Shown piece by piece: positions 34,131 through 43,390 of a stretch of DNA of 64,000 bases (its first letter is position 1; each line of letters opens with the position of its first letter). The notes beneath the pieces are model-generated. The model saw only the letters and a list, made by a program, of their open reading frames with translations. It was not told where the DNA came from and made no database searches. This DNA comes from Streptomyces asoensis (lineage in GTDB: Bacteria; Actinomycetota; Actinomycetes; Streptomycetales; Streptomycetaceae): NCBI RefSeq assembly GCF_016860545.1, contig NZ_BNEB01000002.1, positions 1,550,001 to 1,614,000 on the forward strand, written 5' to 3'. Both the position numbers and the translations under genes were made by a program.

Positions 34131-36401
34131 TTGCCCCGGCGACACCACCCCACCCTCCGGCGCAGACGCGCCACCGCCCTCGCGCTGACCGCCATCGGCA
34201 CCCTGCTCGCCCTGGGAGCCCCCGCGGCCCCCGCCGGAGCGGCCCCGGCCGACCCCGGCCTCTCCACGATCACCGCCACGCCCCGCGCGGGCGCCGCCGC
34301 GACCCCCCTGTCACCTGCCCGCCGCACCGCCCTGATCAAGAGCGCGCAGACCGCGGCCGGCAGCACCGCGCGGCAACTCGCCCTCGGCGACCAGGAGAAG
34401 CTCGTCGTCAAGGACGTCGTCCAGGACGCCGACGGCACCACGCACACCCGCTACGAGCGCACCTACGCCGGGCTGCCCGTCCTCGGGGGCGACCTGGTCG
34501 TCCACCTCAAGGGCAGCCGCACCACCGTCACCAGGGCGAGCGCCGCGACGCTCACCCTGCCCTCGCTCACCCCGAAGCTCTCCGCCGCCGACGCCGGAGG
34601 CAAGGCGCTCGCCTCCGCCAGGAGCGCCGAGGTGACCGGCGCCGAGACCGGGCGGGCGCCCCGCCTCGTCGTCTGGGCGGGAGCCGGCAAACCCGTCCTG
34701 GCCTGGGAGACGGTCGTCGAGGGCGTCCAGCAGGACGGCACGCCGAGCGAACTCCAGGTGGTCACCGACGCGACCACGGGCAAGCAGCTCCTCGCCGCCG
34801 AGAAGGTGCACACCGGCACCGGCACCGGCCAGTACGTCGGCACCGTGAACGTCGGCAGCACCCGGTCGGGATCGACGTACCAGCTGACCGACGGCGACCG
34901 CGCCGGGCACAAGACGTACGACCTCAACCAGGGCACGTCCGGCACCGGCACCCTCTTCACGGACGACAACGATGTCTGGGGCAACGGACTCCCGTCCGAC
35001 CGTCAGACCGCCGGTGTCGACGTCGCCTTCGGCGCCGCGGCCACCTGGGACTACTACAAGGACGTGCACGGCCGCAACGGCATCCGCAACGACGGTGTCG
35101 CGGCCTACAGCCGCGCCCACTACGGCAGCAGCTACGTCAACGCCTTCTGGCAGGACAGCTGCTTCTGCATGACCTACGGCGACGGCTCGGGCAACACGCA
35201 CCCGCTGACCGCCCTCGACGTGGCCGCCCACGAGATGAGTCACGGCGTCACCGCGGCCACCGCCAACCTGACCTACTCGGGCGAGTCCGGCGGCCTGAAC
35301 GAGGCGACCTCCGACATCTTCGCCGCCGCCGTCGAGTTCCACTCGAACCTCGCCGCCGACCCGGGCGACTACCTCGTCGGCGAGAAGATCGACATCAACG
35401 GCAACGGCACCCCGCTGCGGTACATGGACAAGCCCTCCAAGGACGGGTCCTCCCGCGACAACTGGAGTTCCACGCTGGGCAGCGTGGACGTCCACTACTC
35501 CTCGGGCCCCGCGAACCACTTCTTCTACCTGCTCTCCGAGGGCAGCGGCGCCAAGACCGTCAACGGCGTCGCCTACGACAGCCCGACCTTCGACGGCCAG
35601 GCCGTCACCGGCATCGGCATCGAGAACGCCGCGGCCGTCTGGTACCGGGCGCTGACGACGTACATGACCTCGTCGACCAACTACGCCGGGGCACGCACCG
35701 CCACCCTGTCGGCCGCCGCCGACCTGTTCGGCGCCTACAGCCCCACCTACCTCGCCGTCGCCGACGCCTGGGCCGCCATCAACGTCGGCAACCGGATAGC
35801 CCTCGGCGTCAACGTCGCCCCGATCGCCGACCAGACCAGCGGCGTGGGCCAGTCGGTCGGCCTCCAGGTGGACGCCTACACCACCAACTCCGGTGCGGGC
35901 CTGACCTACGAGGCCACCGGCCTGCCCGACGGGCTGACCCTCGGCGCGAGCGGCCTGATCTCCGGGACGCCCACCACCGTCGGCACCAGCGACGTCACCG
36001 TGAAGGTCACCGACAGCACGGGCGCCTCCGTGACGGACACCTTCACCTGGCGGGTCGCGTACATCTACGCCACCGCCACCCGTGTCGACATCCCCGACAA
36101 CGGCGCCGCCGTGGAGTCCCCGATCACCATCTCGGGACGCGACGGCAACGCCTCCGCCACCACCTCCGTCTACGTCAACATCGTCCACACGTACCGCGGT
36201 GACCTGACCGTCGACCTGGTCGGTCCCAACGGCACCGTGTACTCGCTCCTCAACCGCAGCGGCGGCTCCGCCGACAACGTCGACCAGACGTTCACCGTCG
36301 ACGCCTCGGCGCAGCCCGTCGACGGCACCTGGAAACTGCGGGTCCAGGACCGCGCGTCGATCGACGTCGGCTACATCCAGCGCTGGCAGCTCACCCCCTG
36401 A
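34131..36401 (+). CDS. Secreted M4 zinc metalloprotease with Ig-like domain and P-domain
   Basis: A 756-residue paralogue of the protease at 1874. Signal peptide to about residue 37, FTP/PepSY propeptide, M4 catalytic domain with H367-E-M-S-H371 and E391, then a He_PIG domain (about 555-640). The tail differs: about 645-756 is a proprotein-convertase P-domain (ATRVDIPDNGAAVESPITISG, VNIVHTYRGDLTVDLVGPNG, DGTWKLRVQDRASIDVG). Expected to digest extracellular protein. TTG start, supported by AAGGAG six bases upstream. A strong hairpin follows the stop. Confidence 0.95.
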   Translation: MPRRHHPTLRRRRATALALTAIGTLLALGAPAAPAGAAPADPGLSTITATPRAGAAATPLSPARRTALIKSAQTAAGSTARQLALGDQEKLVVKDVVQDADGTTHTRYERTYAGLPVLGGDLVVHLKGSRTTVTRASAATLTLPSLTPKLSAADAGGKALASARSAEVTGAETGRAPRLVVWAGAGKPVLAWETVVEGVQQDGTPSELQVVTDATTGKQLLAAEKVHTGTGTGQYVGTVNVGSTRSGSTYQLTDGDRAGHKTYDLNQGTSGTGTLFTDDNDVWGNGLPSDRQTAGVDVAFGAAATWDYYKDVHGRNGIRNDGVAAYSRAHYGSSYVNAFWQDSCFCMTYGDGSGNTHPLTALDVAAHEMSHGVTAATANLTYSGESGGLNEATSDIFAAAVEFHSNLAADPGDYLVGEKIDINGNGTPLRYMDKPSKDGSSRDNWSSTLGSVDVHYSSGPANHFFYLLSEGSGAKTVNGVAYDSPTFDGQAVTGIGIENAAAVWYRALTTYMTSSTNYAGARTATLSAAADLFGAYSPTYLAVADAWAAINVGNRIALGVNVAPIADQTSGVGQSVGLQVDAYTTNSGAGLTYEATGLPDGLTLGASGLISGTPTTVGTSDVTVKVTDSTGASVTDTFTWRVAYIYATATRVDIPDNGAAVESPITISGRDGNASATTSVYVNIVHTYRGDLTVDLVGPNGTVYSLLNRSGGSADNVDQTFTVDASAQPVDGTWKLRVQDRASIDVGYIQRWQLTP

Positions 36402-36418
36402 CCACCGAGCGCCCCATG

Positions 36419-36451
36419 CCGCCGCCCGGGCCCTCACGGCCCGGGCGGCGG
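36419..36451 (+). terminator. Hairpin terminator after M4 protease
   Basis: Perfect 14-base GC-rich stem (36419-36432 with 36438-36451), five-base loop, 17 bases after the stop codon. Confidence 0.8.
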
Positions 36452-36669
36452 TGCGTGCGGGGAAGTGACGGGGGACAAATGGGTGTTGGCCCCGATGGCG
36501 CCGGACCCCGTCGTCACGCGATCGTGGAGAAGGCCCGCGACGCCGGGCGACGCCGAGGAGGGCCCAGCGCGGCCACCGGCGCATCCGACACTCCACGAAG
36601 GAGATCAGCCCATCCACTCCCGTGCCCTGCAACGAGCCCGACTCAGCCTCCCCCGTGAGGAGGTGACGC

Positions 36670-37896
36670 ATGGGACACGCTGACACCCTGCTGGCCATGG
36701 GCGGCGCCTTCCTCGCCGCGGCCTTCTTCGCCCGCCTCGGCAACCGCATCGGCCTGCCCACCATCCCCCTGTTCACCCTCGCGGGCATGCTGCTCGGACC
36801 GCACACCCCGGGCTTCGTCCTGGTCGAGGACGCCCACGACTTCGAGATGCTGTCCGCTCTGGGCCTGGTGCTGCTGCTGTTCTACCTGGGCCTCGAGTTC
36901 CACCTCGACGACCTGAAGACCGGCGGCAGACGCCTGGCCCTGGCCGGCGGGAGCTACCTCCTGCTGAACGTCGGAGCCGGCTTCGGCTTCGGCCTCGCGC
37001 TCGACTGGGGAATCCGCGAAGCGCTCGTCCTCGCGGGCGTCCTCGGCATCTCGTCGTCCGCCATCGTCACCAAGATCCTCATCGACCTGGGCCGCCTCGG
37101 CCGTCCGGAGACCCGCCTCATCCTCGGCGTGATCGTCGTGGAGGACGTCTTCCTCGCGCTCTACCTCGCCGCCCTCCAGCCCGTCATCGGCGGCGCGCAC
37201 GGCGTCGCGGAGGTCCTGTTCCAGGTGACGAAGGCGTTCGCGTTCCTGCTGGTGCTGGCCGCCACCGCCCGCTACGGCACCCGCCTGATCGGCCGGCTCA
37301 TCCACGTGCGCGACGACGAACTCCTCGTCATCAGCTTCCTGGGCGCGGCCGTCCTCGTCGCGGGGGTGTCCGAACTCCTCGGGGTCGCGGACGCCATCGG
37401 CGCCTTCATGGTCGGTCTGATCCTCGCCCAGACCCCTTCCGCCGCCCGCATCCGCCGGCTGGTGCACCCGCTGCGCGACGCGTTCGCCGCGATCTTCTTC
37501 TTCGCCTTCGGACTGGCGATCGACCCCGGTGACTTCGCGGCCGTCCTGGTCCCCGTGGCTGTCGCGGCCACCCTGACCCTGCTCATGAACGTGGCGGCGG
37601 GACTGATCGTGGCCCGCCTCTACGGGTACGGTCCCGGGCCCGCCGCCGACATCGCCGCCACGCTCCTGGCCCGCGGCGAGTTCGCGCTGATCCTGGCCGC
37701 GATGGCCGCGACCGCGGGGCTCGACGAGCGCCTCGCCCCGTTCATCGCCGGTTACGTCCTCGTCCTGGCCGTGCTCGGCCCGGTGGCCGCGGGCCGCGCG
37801 CACCTCGTCGTCCGCAGACTGACCGGCGGCCGCACACCGGACGGGCCTGACGACCTCGCACCCGTCGAGGCCCCGGAACGGACGACCAGCGCCTGA
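36670..37896 (+). CDS. CPA2-family cation:proton antiporter (Kef-type)
   Basis: A 408-residue membrane protein with about twelve helices: FFARLGNRIGLPTIPLFTLAGMLLGPHTPG, LGLVLLLFYLGLEFHLDDL, LGISSSAIVTKIL and IFFFAFGLAIDP, all typical of Kef/CPA2 exchangers. It lacks a C-terminal RCK domain, so it resembles KhtU-like potassium or sodium exchangers that use a separate regulatory subunit; no such small gene is adjacent. Perfect GGAGGTGA ribosome site before the ATG. Confidence 0.93.
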   Translation: MGHADTLLAMGGAFLAAAFFARLGNRIGLPTIPLFTLAGMLLGPHTPGFVLVEDAHDFEMLSALGLVLLLFYLGLEFHLDDLKTGGRRLALAGGSYLLLNVGAGFGFGLALDWGIREALVLAGVLGISSSAIVTKILIDLGRLGRPETRLILGVIVVEDVFLALYLAALQPVIGGAHGVAEVLFQVTKAFAFLLVLAATARYGTRLIGRLIHVRDDELLVISFLGAAVLVAGVSELLGVADAIGAFMVGLILAQTPSAARIRRLVHPLRDAFAAIFFFAFGLAIDPGDFAAVLVPVAVAATLTLLMNVAAGLIVARLYGYGPGPAADIAATLLARGEFALILAAMAATAGLDERLAPFIAGYVLVLAVLGPVAAGRAHLVVRRLTGGRTPDGPDDLAPVEAPERTTSA

Positions 37897-37995
37897 CGCC
37901 GACGCACGACGGGCCCCGGACGGGGGGCCGCGGCCCTTCCGGCCGGGCGCCACCGCGCGCGACCCGCGGCCGTCCACGGTCGTCCGCGGGCCGGC

Positions 37996-38700
37996 TCACT
38001 GCCGTCGGCCCGCGGCCGCCTGTCCGCCCGCGAGCTCGGCCAGGGAGGTGCCGCACGCCCACAGCCGGAGCCGGGGACCGTCGATGAGATAGGTGTGTCC
38101 CTCGCGCGAGGCCCACACCTCGTCCCGGTGCGTGAACGTCCCGCGGTGCACCACGAGCCGCAGCGGCGGACCGGTCCGCGCCCGGGGCCGGATCCGGGTC
38201 AGACAGGAACAGGCCGCCGCCTCGTCGGGCAGCGGTTCGGCCACGGGTCGGAAGGCCACGTCGAGCAGCCGTCCGCGGCCGTCGCGCGCGGCGAGGTGGA
38301 GGGTGTCGTGCCGGGGCGGCGGCAGCACCCGCCAGCCGTCCCGCCGGAGCATCCTGGCCACGGCGACGACGAGCCCGGACATGTCCAGCTCCGCCAGCTC
38401 CTGGGCGGTGTAGTAGCCGCCCCGGCGCCGGGCGGGGCGCCGGGACCTGCGGCGCAGAACGGCGGCGGTCACCACGAGCGGCACCACGAGCAGCGCGCAG
38501 AGCGGCCAGCCCGACGTGCGGTAGACCAGGGCGAGTCCGGCGAGCGCGGCCGACACGACGACGACCGAGCCGGCGAGGGCCGGCAGGACCTCCGGCAACC
38601 GGGGCCCGTAGCGGCCCGAGGCGCGCAGCTCCCGCACGGTCCGGCGTCTGCGGGCGCGCGCCGACTCACCACCCCGCCCCCGCTCCCGCCTGCGTGCCAT
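37996..38700 (-). CDS. Membrane protein with degenerate Mrr-like restriction endonuclease domain
   Basis: A 234-residue protein: Arg-rich N-terminus, two helices (LPALAGSVVVVSAALAGLALVY and WPLCALLVVPLVVTAAVL), then a soluble domain (YYTAQELAELDMSGLVVAVARMLRRDGWRV, RLLDVAFRPV, LRLVVHRGTFTHRDEVWAS, YLIDGPRL). The order fits Mrr_cat (alpha, D...V, VV..g.FT..A, LIDG). The Asp is present in LLDV, but the QxK or ExK pair seems lost (CLTRIRP). Cleavage activity is therefore doubtful. The match is by pattern and moderately sure. Confidence 0.6.
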   Translation of the reverse strand: MARRRERGRGGESARARRRRTVRELRASGRYGPRLPEVLPALAGSVVVVSAALAGLALVYRTSGWPLCALLVVPLVVTAAVLRRRSRRPARRRGGYYTAQELAELDMSGLVVAVARMLRRDGWRVLPPPRHDTLHLAARDGRGRLLDVAFRPVAEPLPDEAAACSCLTRIRPRARTGPPLRLVVHRGTFTHRDEVWASREGHTYLIDGPRLRLWACGTSLAELAGGQAAAGRRQ

Positions 38701-38852
38701 CAGGGTCGGCCCCCCTGCCCCCTGCACGAACGATGTGCAGAAGGGATACCCGTCGGGCCGCGCGTCGTCCCCGGATGGCGCTTTTCCGCCTGCGTCTTGG
38801 CCGAAGACCGTCCGGCGGGCCGTTGTCAGTGGTGGGTGACAAGCTGCTGACC

Positions 38853-39125
38853 ATGGACGAGGCCGAATTCTTGCGGGGCCGGGTGTACGGCGCCGACCAC
38901 GACGACGCGGGCCCCCGCCCGGAGCGCGCGTACGCGCAACTGGTGGGGGGCCCGCTGGACGGACTGCTGCTGGACGTCACGGACCGCTCCGAGCAGGAAC
39001 TGCGCGAGGTCGCCCTGGTCACGGAGATAGGCCGGTACGGACCCGGCGGCCGCGCCCTGTACGGGCGACGCGGTGAAGACGGCCGCCGGTTCGACTGGCG
39101 CGGCGACGCCCCGGGCGCTCCCTGA
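38853..39125 (+). CDS. Small conserved hypothetical protein
   Basis: A 90-residue protein: DEAEFLRGRVYGADHDDAGPRPERAYAQLVGGPLDGLLLDVTDRSEQEL, then REVALVTEIGRYGPGGRALYGRRGEDGRRFDWRGD. YAQLVGGPLDGLLLDVT is the recognisable core of an uncharacterised actinobacterial family. The start may instead be GTG at 38829 or 38832. Convergent with the amylase. Confidence 0.6.
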   Translation: MDEAEFLRGRVYGADHDDAGPRPERAYAQLVGGPLDGLLLDVTDRSEQELREVALVTEIGRYGPGGRALYGRRGEDGRRFDWRGDAPGAP

Positions 39126-39150
39126 ACCCGCCCGGGACCCGCACGCGGCG

Positions 39151-42144
39151 CTACTTGAGGTACGGCCCGTCGGCGCCGATCTTGCCGGGCCCGTTCAGCA
39201 CGTACACCCGCAGGTTGCCCTTCCCGGGGGCCGCCACCGTCAGGGTGCCGTTCGACACGCTCCGCACGTCGCCCGTGACGGCGTCGGTGTACGTGCCGTT
39301 CGGAATGCCGGTGAAGCTCGCTGTGCCGGTGACCGTGACCAGCGCGAAGCTGTCCGTGCCGCCGCCGGTGTAACGGCGCTTGAAGGCCATCCCGCCGCTG
39401 ATCCCCTCGGTCGAGTACTGGCCCGTCTGGAGGGCCGGGACCGCGCGGCGGATCTGGTTCAGCCGCTGGAGGTGCCGGACCAGCGGCTGGGACAGGGTGG
39501 TGGCGACCGTGCCGCTCGCGCTCGCCACCGTGCCGAAGTCCGAGGCGGTGACGGATCCGGCGAGCTGGTCCCCGAAGTAGGCGCGTCCGGTGGACGCCAG
39601 CGGGCAGGTCGGCCCGCAGTCGATCTGCTTGCCCTTCTGGAATTCGGTCTCCGATCCGTAGTAGAGCGTCGGGATGCCGCGGAACGTCCACATCAGGGCC
39701 ATGTTCTCGGCCCAGGCGTCGGTGCCGCCGCTGTAGCGCGTGCTCGACTTGTTGGGGCCGTAGTCGTGGGAGTCCACGTAGACGACGTTGTAGGTGGCGT
39801 CGTTGACGCTGTCGTCGGAGTCCTTGCCGTTGCTGTAGGCGTTCTGCGCGTCACCGAAGTTCATGTGCATGCGCATGTCGATGATGTTCATCCCGGAGAA
39901 CCGGCTGCGGTCCGGTGTGTGGTAGCTGTTGCCGTCGAGGAAGGCGTTGGTGGACGTCGGCTGGTTGCCGGTGCCCAGGTCGTTCTCGTAGGTGAACTGC
40001 TCGATGGCCGCGGTCTCGTCGTCCGCGCTGTACTCCTTGCGCTCCCTCCAGGTGAAGAACTGCGCGGAGTGGTTCACCGACCCCCGGTTCCACTTGTCGT
40101 TGACGAAGGCGCCGACCTCGCCGAAGACGAAGAAGTTGCGGGCCGCCTCGGTCCCGAACCGCTGGGTGACGCGGTCGTGGATGGCGGGCAGGAACCGGCG
40201 GTTCCAGGTGACGCGGGGAATGTGGACGGCCGTGTCGATGCGGAAGCCGTCGACGCCCATGTCGATGTACTTGTCGTACGCGCCGATGAGGTAGTTCTGC
40301 ACGGGCGTCGACTCGGTGTCGAAGTCCGCGAGGTCCTCGTGCAGCCAGCAGGAACGGGAGTCCTCACCCTCCCAGTTGCCGATCCAGCACCGGTGGTAGT
40401 AGGCCTTCGGGAACATGCCCGAAGTGGGGCTCGGCCACTGGCAGTTGTACAGCGTGTAGCCCTCGGCGCTCTTGCCTCCGGTGGGCTTGCCCCAGTTCAG
40501 GCAGGTGTTGCCGGCCGGCTCGGCGGTGGACCACAGGTCGCCGTTGTAGTACGACTTCCCGGACTTCGGCTCCACGGTCAGGCCGTCGTACTCGAACCCC
40601 TCGGCCTTCTCGTCGTAGTACCAGCTCCACTGCGTGTCGCGCACGCCGTACACGGTCGGGGTGAACAGGCCCTTGGCGCCCCAGCGCGAGCTGTGGTTGT
40701 AGACGACGTCCTGGTAGATCTTCATGCCCTTGGCGTGGGCGGCGTTGATCAGGTCCTGGTACGAGGCGCCCGCGGACTCCAGGCGCGGGTCCACCTTGTA
40801 GAAGTCGTAGCCGTGGTAGCCGTGGTAGTCGTAGTCCGAGCGGTTGAGGACCACGGGCGTGATCCACACCGCCGAGAAGCCGAGCGCCTTGATGTAGTCG
40901 AGCTTCTCGACCAGACCCTTGAAGTCCCCGCGGAACATCGGGTCGTTGTTGGCCGCGTTGCCGGACTTGACGTGCTGGCTGCCACCGCGGTCGTTGGTGG
41001 TGTCGCCGTCGTAGAAGCGGGCGGTGAGCACGAAGTAGATGGGGTCCTTGCGGGGGTCGGTGCCCAGCGGGGTGCCGCTCGCGGGGGCGGGGGCGCGCTC
41101 GCCGGTCGTCACGGTGGCGGGAGCGGAGGCGGGGGAGGTGTTCCCGGCCGCGTCGACCGCCTTCACGGTGTACGTGTAGGTGGTCTTCTCGTCGAGCCCC
41201 GTGTCGGACAGGACCGTGGAGCCGACGTCCGTGATCACCGTGCCGGAGGTGCCGCCGGTCCGGGTGACCTGGTACTTCGTCACCCCCTTGTTGTCGGTGG
41301 CCGCGTCCCAGCCGACCACCACCGAGGTGCCGGTGGCGTTGGCCGTGACCTTGGCGGGGGCGGTCGGCGCCTGCGTGTCGGGCGCCTCGGCCGCGCAGGG
41401 GTCCGCGGCGCCGGAGGTGACCGTGCGGTCCTTCACGGTGGTGGTGCCCAGCGGGATCGTGTAGTCGGAGCCGTTGTTGTTGTCCCACACGCCGTTGCCG
41501 TTGTTGAACGCGGCTCTGAGTCCCCTCGCGGTGCCGAGGTCCAGGGTCTTCTTCCACCAGCCCGTGCAGGCGGTCGTCATGCCGAGGCCGGGGGCCGTCG
41601 TCCATGAGCCGCCCGTGGGGGCGTAGTGGATGTTGGCGGTGGTCCATCCCGAGGTGACGGTCGAGTAGTAGACGGTGGCCTGGTTGCCGCCGCCCGTCCC
41701 GGTGCCCGAGCACGGATCGCTGTGGGCGATCACCCCGTCCTTGACGGTCACGGTGCCGGTGCCCAGCGCGTAGTTGCCGCCGCCGTTGTTGTCCCAGGTG
41801 CCGCTGCCGTTGTTGAAGGTGGCCTGGAGTCCTGCGGCGGCGCCGAGATCGACGGTCTGTTTCACCCAGTCGGTGCAGGCGCTCTCCATCCGGACGCCGG
41901 GCACGGTGGTCCAGGCGCCGCCGTCAGGAGCCCAGTGGAGGTAGGTGGCGGACCAGTTCTTGGTCTTCGTGTAGTAGAAGACCGTCGCGCTGTTCGCCTC
42001 GGCGGCGGCCGTCCGTACCGGGACGGTGGCGGTCTCCGCTTCGGACGGTGCCGCGAGCAGTGCGACCAGCCCGCCGATCGCCAGCACGGCGGCGAGCGGG
42101 CGTGGGGACCTGCGTCCGGCGGACGTACTCGGTGCGCGCTTCAT
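39151..42144 (-). CDS. Secreted GH13 alpha-amylase with two starch-binding modules and an FN3 domain
   Basis: A 997-residue exoenzyme. Signal peptide to about residue 36; two CBM25/26-type modules (about 50-140 and 150-240, each with WSATYLHWAP or WTTANIHYAP and NNGSGTWDNN or NNGNGVWDNN); an FN3 domain (about 255-345, APAKVTANATGTSVVVGWDAATDN); then the GH13 barrel from about 358 (DPIYFVLTARFYDGD). Catalytic D637 (GFRIDTAVH), E676 (VFGEVGAF) and D794 (VDSHDYG) are all present. It hydrolyses alpha-1,4-glucans outside the cell. GGGAG lies five bases before the ATG. The tail (NGTLTVAAPGKGNLRVYVLN) is the usual C-domain. Confidence 0.95.
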   Translation of the reverse strand: MKRAPSTSAGRRSPRPLAAVLAIGGLVALLAAPSEAETATVPVRTAAAEANSATVFYYTKTKNWSATYLHWAPDGGAWTTVPGVRMESACTDWVKQTVDLGAAAGLQATFNNGSGTWDNNGGGNYALGTGTVTVKDGVIAHSDPCSGTGTGGGNQATVYYSTVTSGWTTANIHYAPTGGSWTTAPGLGMTTACTGWWKKTLDLGTARGLRAAFNNGNGVWDNNNGSDYTIPLGTTTVKDRTVTSGAADPCAAEAPDTQAPTAPAKVTANATGTSVVVGWDAATDNKGVTKYQVTRTGGTSGTVITDVGSTVLSDTGLDEKTTYTYTVKAVDAAGNTSPASAPATVTTGERAPAPASGTPLGTDPRKDPIYFVLTARFYDGDTTNDRGGSQHVKSGNAANNDPMFRGDFKGLVEKLDYIKALGFSAVWITPVVLNRSDYDYHGYHGYDFYKVDPRLESAGASYQDLINAAHAKGMKIYQDVVYNHSSRWGAKGLFTPTVYGVRDTQWSWYYDEKAEGFEYDGLTVEPKSGKSYYNGDLWSTAEPAGNTCLNWGKPTGGKSAEGYTLYNCQWPSPTSGMFPKAYYHRCWIGNWEGEDSRSCWLHEDLADFDTESTPVQNYLIGAYDKYIDMGVDGFRIDTAVHIPRVTWNRRFLPAIHDRVTQRFGTEAARNFFVFGEVGAFVNDKWNRGSVNHSAQFFTWRERKEYSADDETAAIEQFTYENDLGTGNQPTSTNAFLDGNSYHTPDRSRFSGMNIIDMRMHMNFGDAQNAYSNGKDSDDSVNDATYNVVYVDSHDYGPNKSSTRYSGGTDAWAENMALMWTFRGIPTLYYGSETEFQKGKQIDCGPTCPLASTGRAYFGDQLAGSVTASDFGTVASASGTVATTLSQPLVRHLQRLNQIRRAVPALQTGQYSTEGISGGMAFKRRYTGGGTDSFALVTVTGTASFTGIPNGTYTDAVTGDVRSVSNGTLTVAAPGKGNLRVYVLNGPGKIGADGPYLK

Positions 42145-42356
42145 GGCTTCTCCCGGTCCGGGCGGGGTGGAGGGAGTCGCCTTGAAAGAGCAACCGGCAA
42201 CTTCCTGAAAGGACTTGCGTACGGAAGTTACAGGGACATGACATGCCCGTAAAGGGATCCGGCGCCGACCGATTTGGCGCGGACATGACTGAGGCGGCAT
42301 GGCTTGTTCACGCCCGGTTCACATGGACACCTCCTCCGTCGCCGATCCTCGCGATC
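42145..42356. promoter_or_regulatory. Divergent amylase promoter region with CTTGAAAG-type repeats
   Basis: CTTGAAAG (42181-42188) and CCTGAAAG (42204-42211) are direct repeats 23 bases apart, with a GCAA-14-TTGC dyad over the second. From memory, streptomycete amylase promoters carry CTTGCAG/CTGAAAG-type repeats recognised by the maltose regulator MalR; whether these are such sites is inference. Confidence 0.5.
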
Positions 42357-42875
42357 ATGAAATCTCTGAGGACCCTGAGAGTGACCGTGCCCATGGGACT
42401 CGCCGCCCTCCTGCTCGCGGTGGCCGGCTCGCTGTCCACCGCGTCGGCCACGACGTACTGGACGTACGCGAACGACCACGAGGGCAACTGTCTCGTCTCG
42501 TCCACCGTGAGCGACAAGGTCTGGTCGGACGCCTGCGACGACTCGCTCTCCACCCGCAACTGGTACTGGGGCGCGGACTCCTACACCCGCAACTACGACG
42601 GCGTCGTCTTCCGTCGGCTGGTGAGCAAGGCCAACGGCATGTGCCTCACCACGGACAGCAAGACCGCGACGAACGCCGTCTGGATGAGTGGCTGCGGTAA
42701 TGCCCCCGGGCAGTGGTGGAGCAACGACGGCCACTACCTCGAGTGCGATTTCGTCAACGGCACCGGGGTGTTCCTGCGCACCTCGGACAACGGGAACGCC
42801 GTCTACACCACCGACTACATCGGCCAGGGCGGCATCGACCGCACCGCGTGGGTCTGGTGGGGCGCGCACAGCTGA
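42357..42875 (+). CDS. Secreted beta-trefoil (ricin-like) small protein
   Basis: A 172-residue precursor with signal peptide VTVPMGLAALLLAVAGSLSTASA. The mature part repeats a lectin-like unit: HEGNCLVSSTVSDKVWSDACDDS...NWYW, NGMCLTTDSKTATNAVWMSGCGNAPGQWW, then a third turn ending RTAWVWWGAHS. CL...C...QW repeats suggest one ricin-type trefoil without a catalytic domain. It might bind sugars. The ATG at 42357 gives the signal peptide but has no visible ribosome site, so a longer start or leaderless translation is possible. Confidence 0.65.
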   Translation: MKSLRTLRVTVPMGLAALLLAVAGSLSTASATTYWTYANDHEGNCLVSSTVSDKVWSDACDDSLSTRNWYWGADSYTRNYDGVVFRRLVSKANGMCLTTDSKTATNAVWMSGCGNAPGQWWSNDGHYLECDFVNGTGVFLRTSDNGNAVYTTDYIGQGGIDRTAWVWWGAHS

Positions 42876-42930
42876 CCCGGCGGCGAGCGGAACAATGGCT
42901 TCCATCGCGGCGGGGTGATCAAATGTGCGA

Positions 42931-43263
42931 ATGTCCACAGGAACGACACCCACAGCCCCGCCGGCGGCCGCCATGCCGGTGGTCCGTCACGGCTGGCACA
43001 AACTGCTCATCGGCCTCGTTCTGCTGGGTCGCGCCACCCGTGTCCCGGCCGCCATGGACGGCGCGACGGGCGGGACCCCGTCGGGATGGTGGAACGTGCT
43101 GTGGGAGGTGCTCCTCCTGGTGCTGGCGGCCTTCGCCGTGAGCGAGTGGGAGATCCTCGCCGCGACCTCGTGGCGGATGTCCGTGACGCAGTGGATCTGC
43201 ATGGTCGTCTTCCACATCGGCTTCATCGGATTCATGGCCACGGTCCTGTTCCGGCTCTTCTAG
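42931..43263 (+). CDS. Small membrane protein, function unknown
   Basis: A 110-residue protein with about three helices: KLLIGLVLLGRATRVPAAM, LWEVLLLVLAAFAVSEWEILA and WICMVVFHIGFIGFMATVLFRLF. It starts at ATG 42931 or GTG 42925; GGGGTGA precedes both. No family recognised. A terminator-like hairpin follows. Confidence 0.6.
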   Translation: MSTGTTPTAPPAAAMPVVRHGWHKLLIGLVLLGRATRVPAAMDGATGGTPSGWWNVLWEVLLLVLAAFAVSEWEILAATSWRMSVTQWICMVVFHIGFIGFMATVLFRLF

Positions 43264-43293
43264 GCCGACGCCCTTATTCCAGACAGTTCATGA

Positions 43294-43328
43294 CCAGCCG
43301 TCACCGATGACCTCCCGGTGGCGGCTGG
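43294..43328 (+). terminator. Hairpin terminator
   Basis: Thirteen-pair stem with one G-U pair (43294-43306 with 43316-43328), nine-base loop, 31 bases after the small membrane protein stop. Confidence 0.7.
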
Positions 43329-43334
43329 CTCGTT

Positions 43335-43352
43335 TGTTCGATCGTACGAACA
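43335..43352. promoter_or_regulatory. Dyad TGTTCG-6-CGAACA upstream of chitosanase
   Basis: Six-base exact arms around ATCGTA with a central CG, 104 bases before the chitosanase start. Operator-like; the binding protein is unknown. Confidence 0.5.
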
Positions 43353-43390
43353 TGGCTTCGGCGGGGTTACTTCTGTCGTCCGAGCTTGAT

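Noticed and set aside
34311..36806. Long minus-strand frame opposite the second M4 protease
   Set aside because: Antisense of a clear zinc protease; Val/Gly/Asp-rich without domain.
37996..38700. Mrr-like protein as a restriction system
   Set aside because: No methylase partner, catalytic residues incomplete and membrane helices present.
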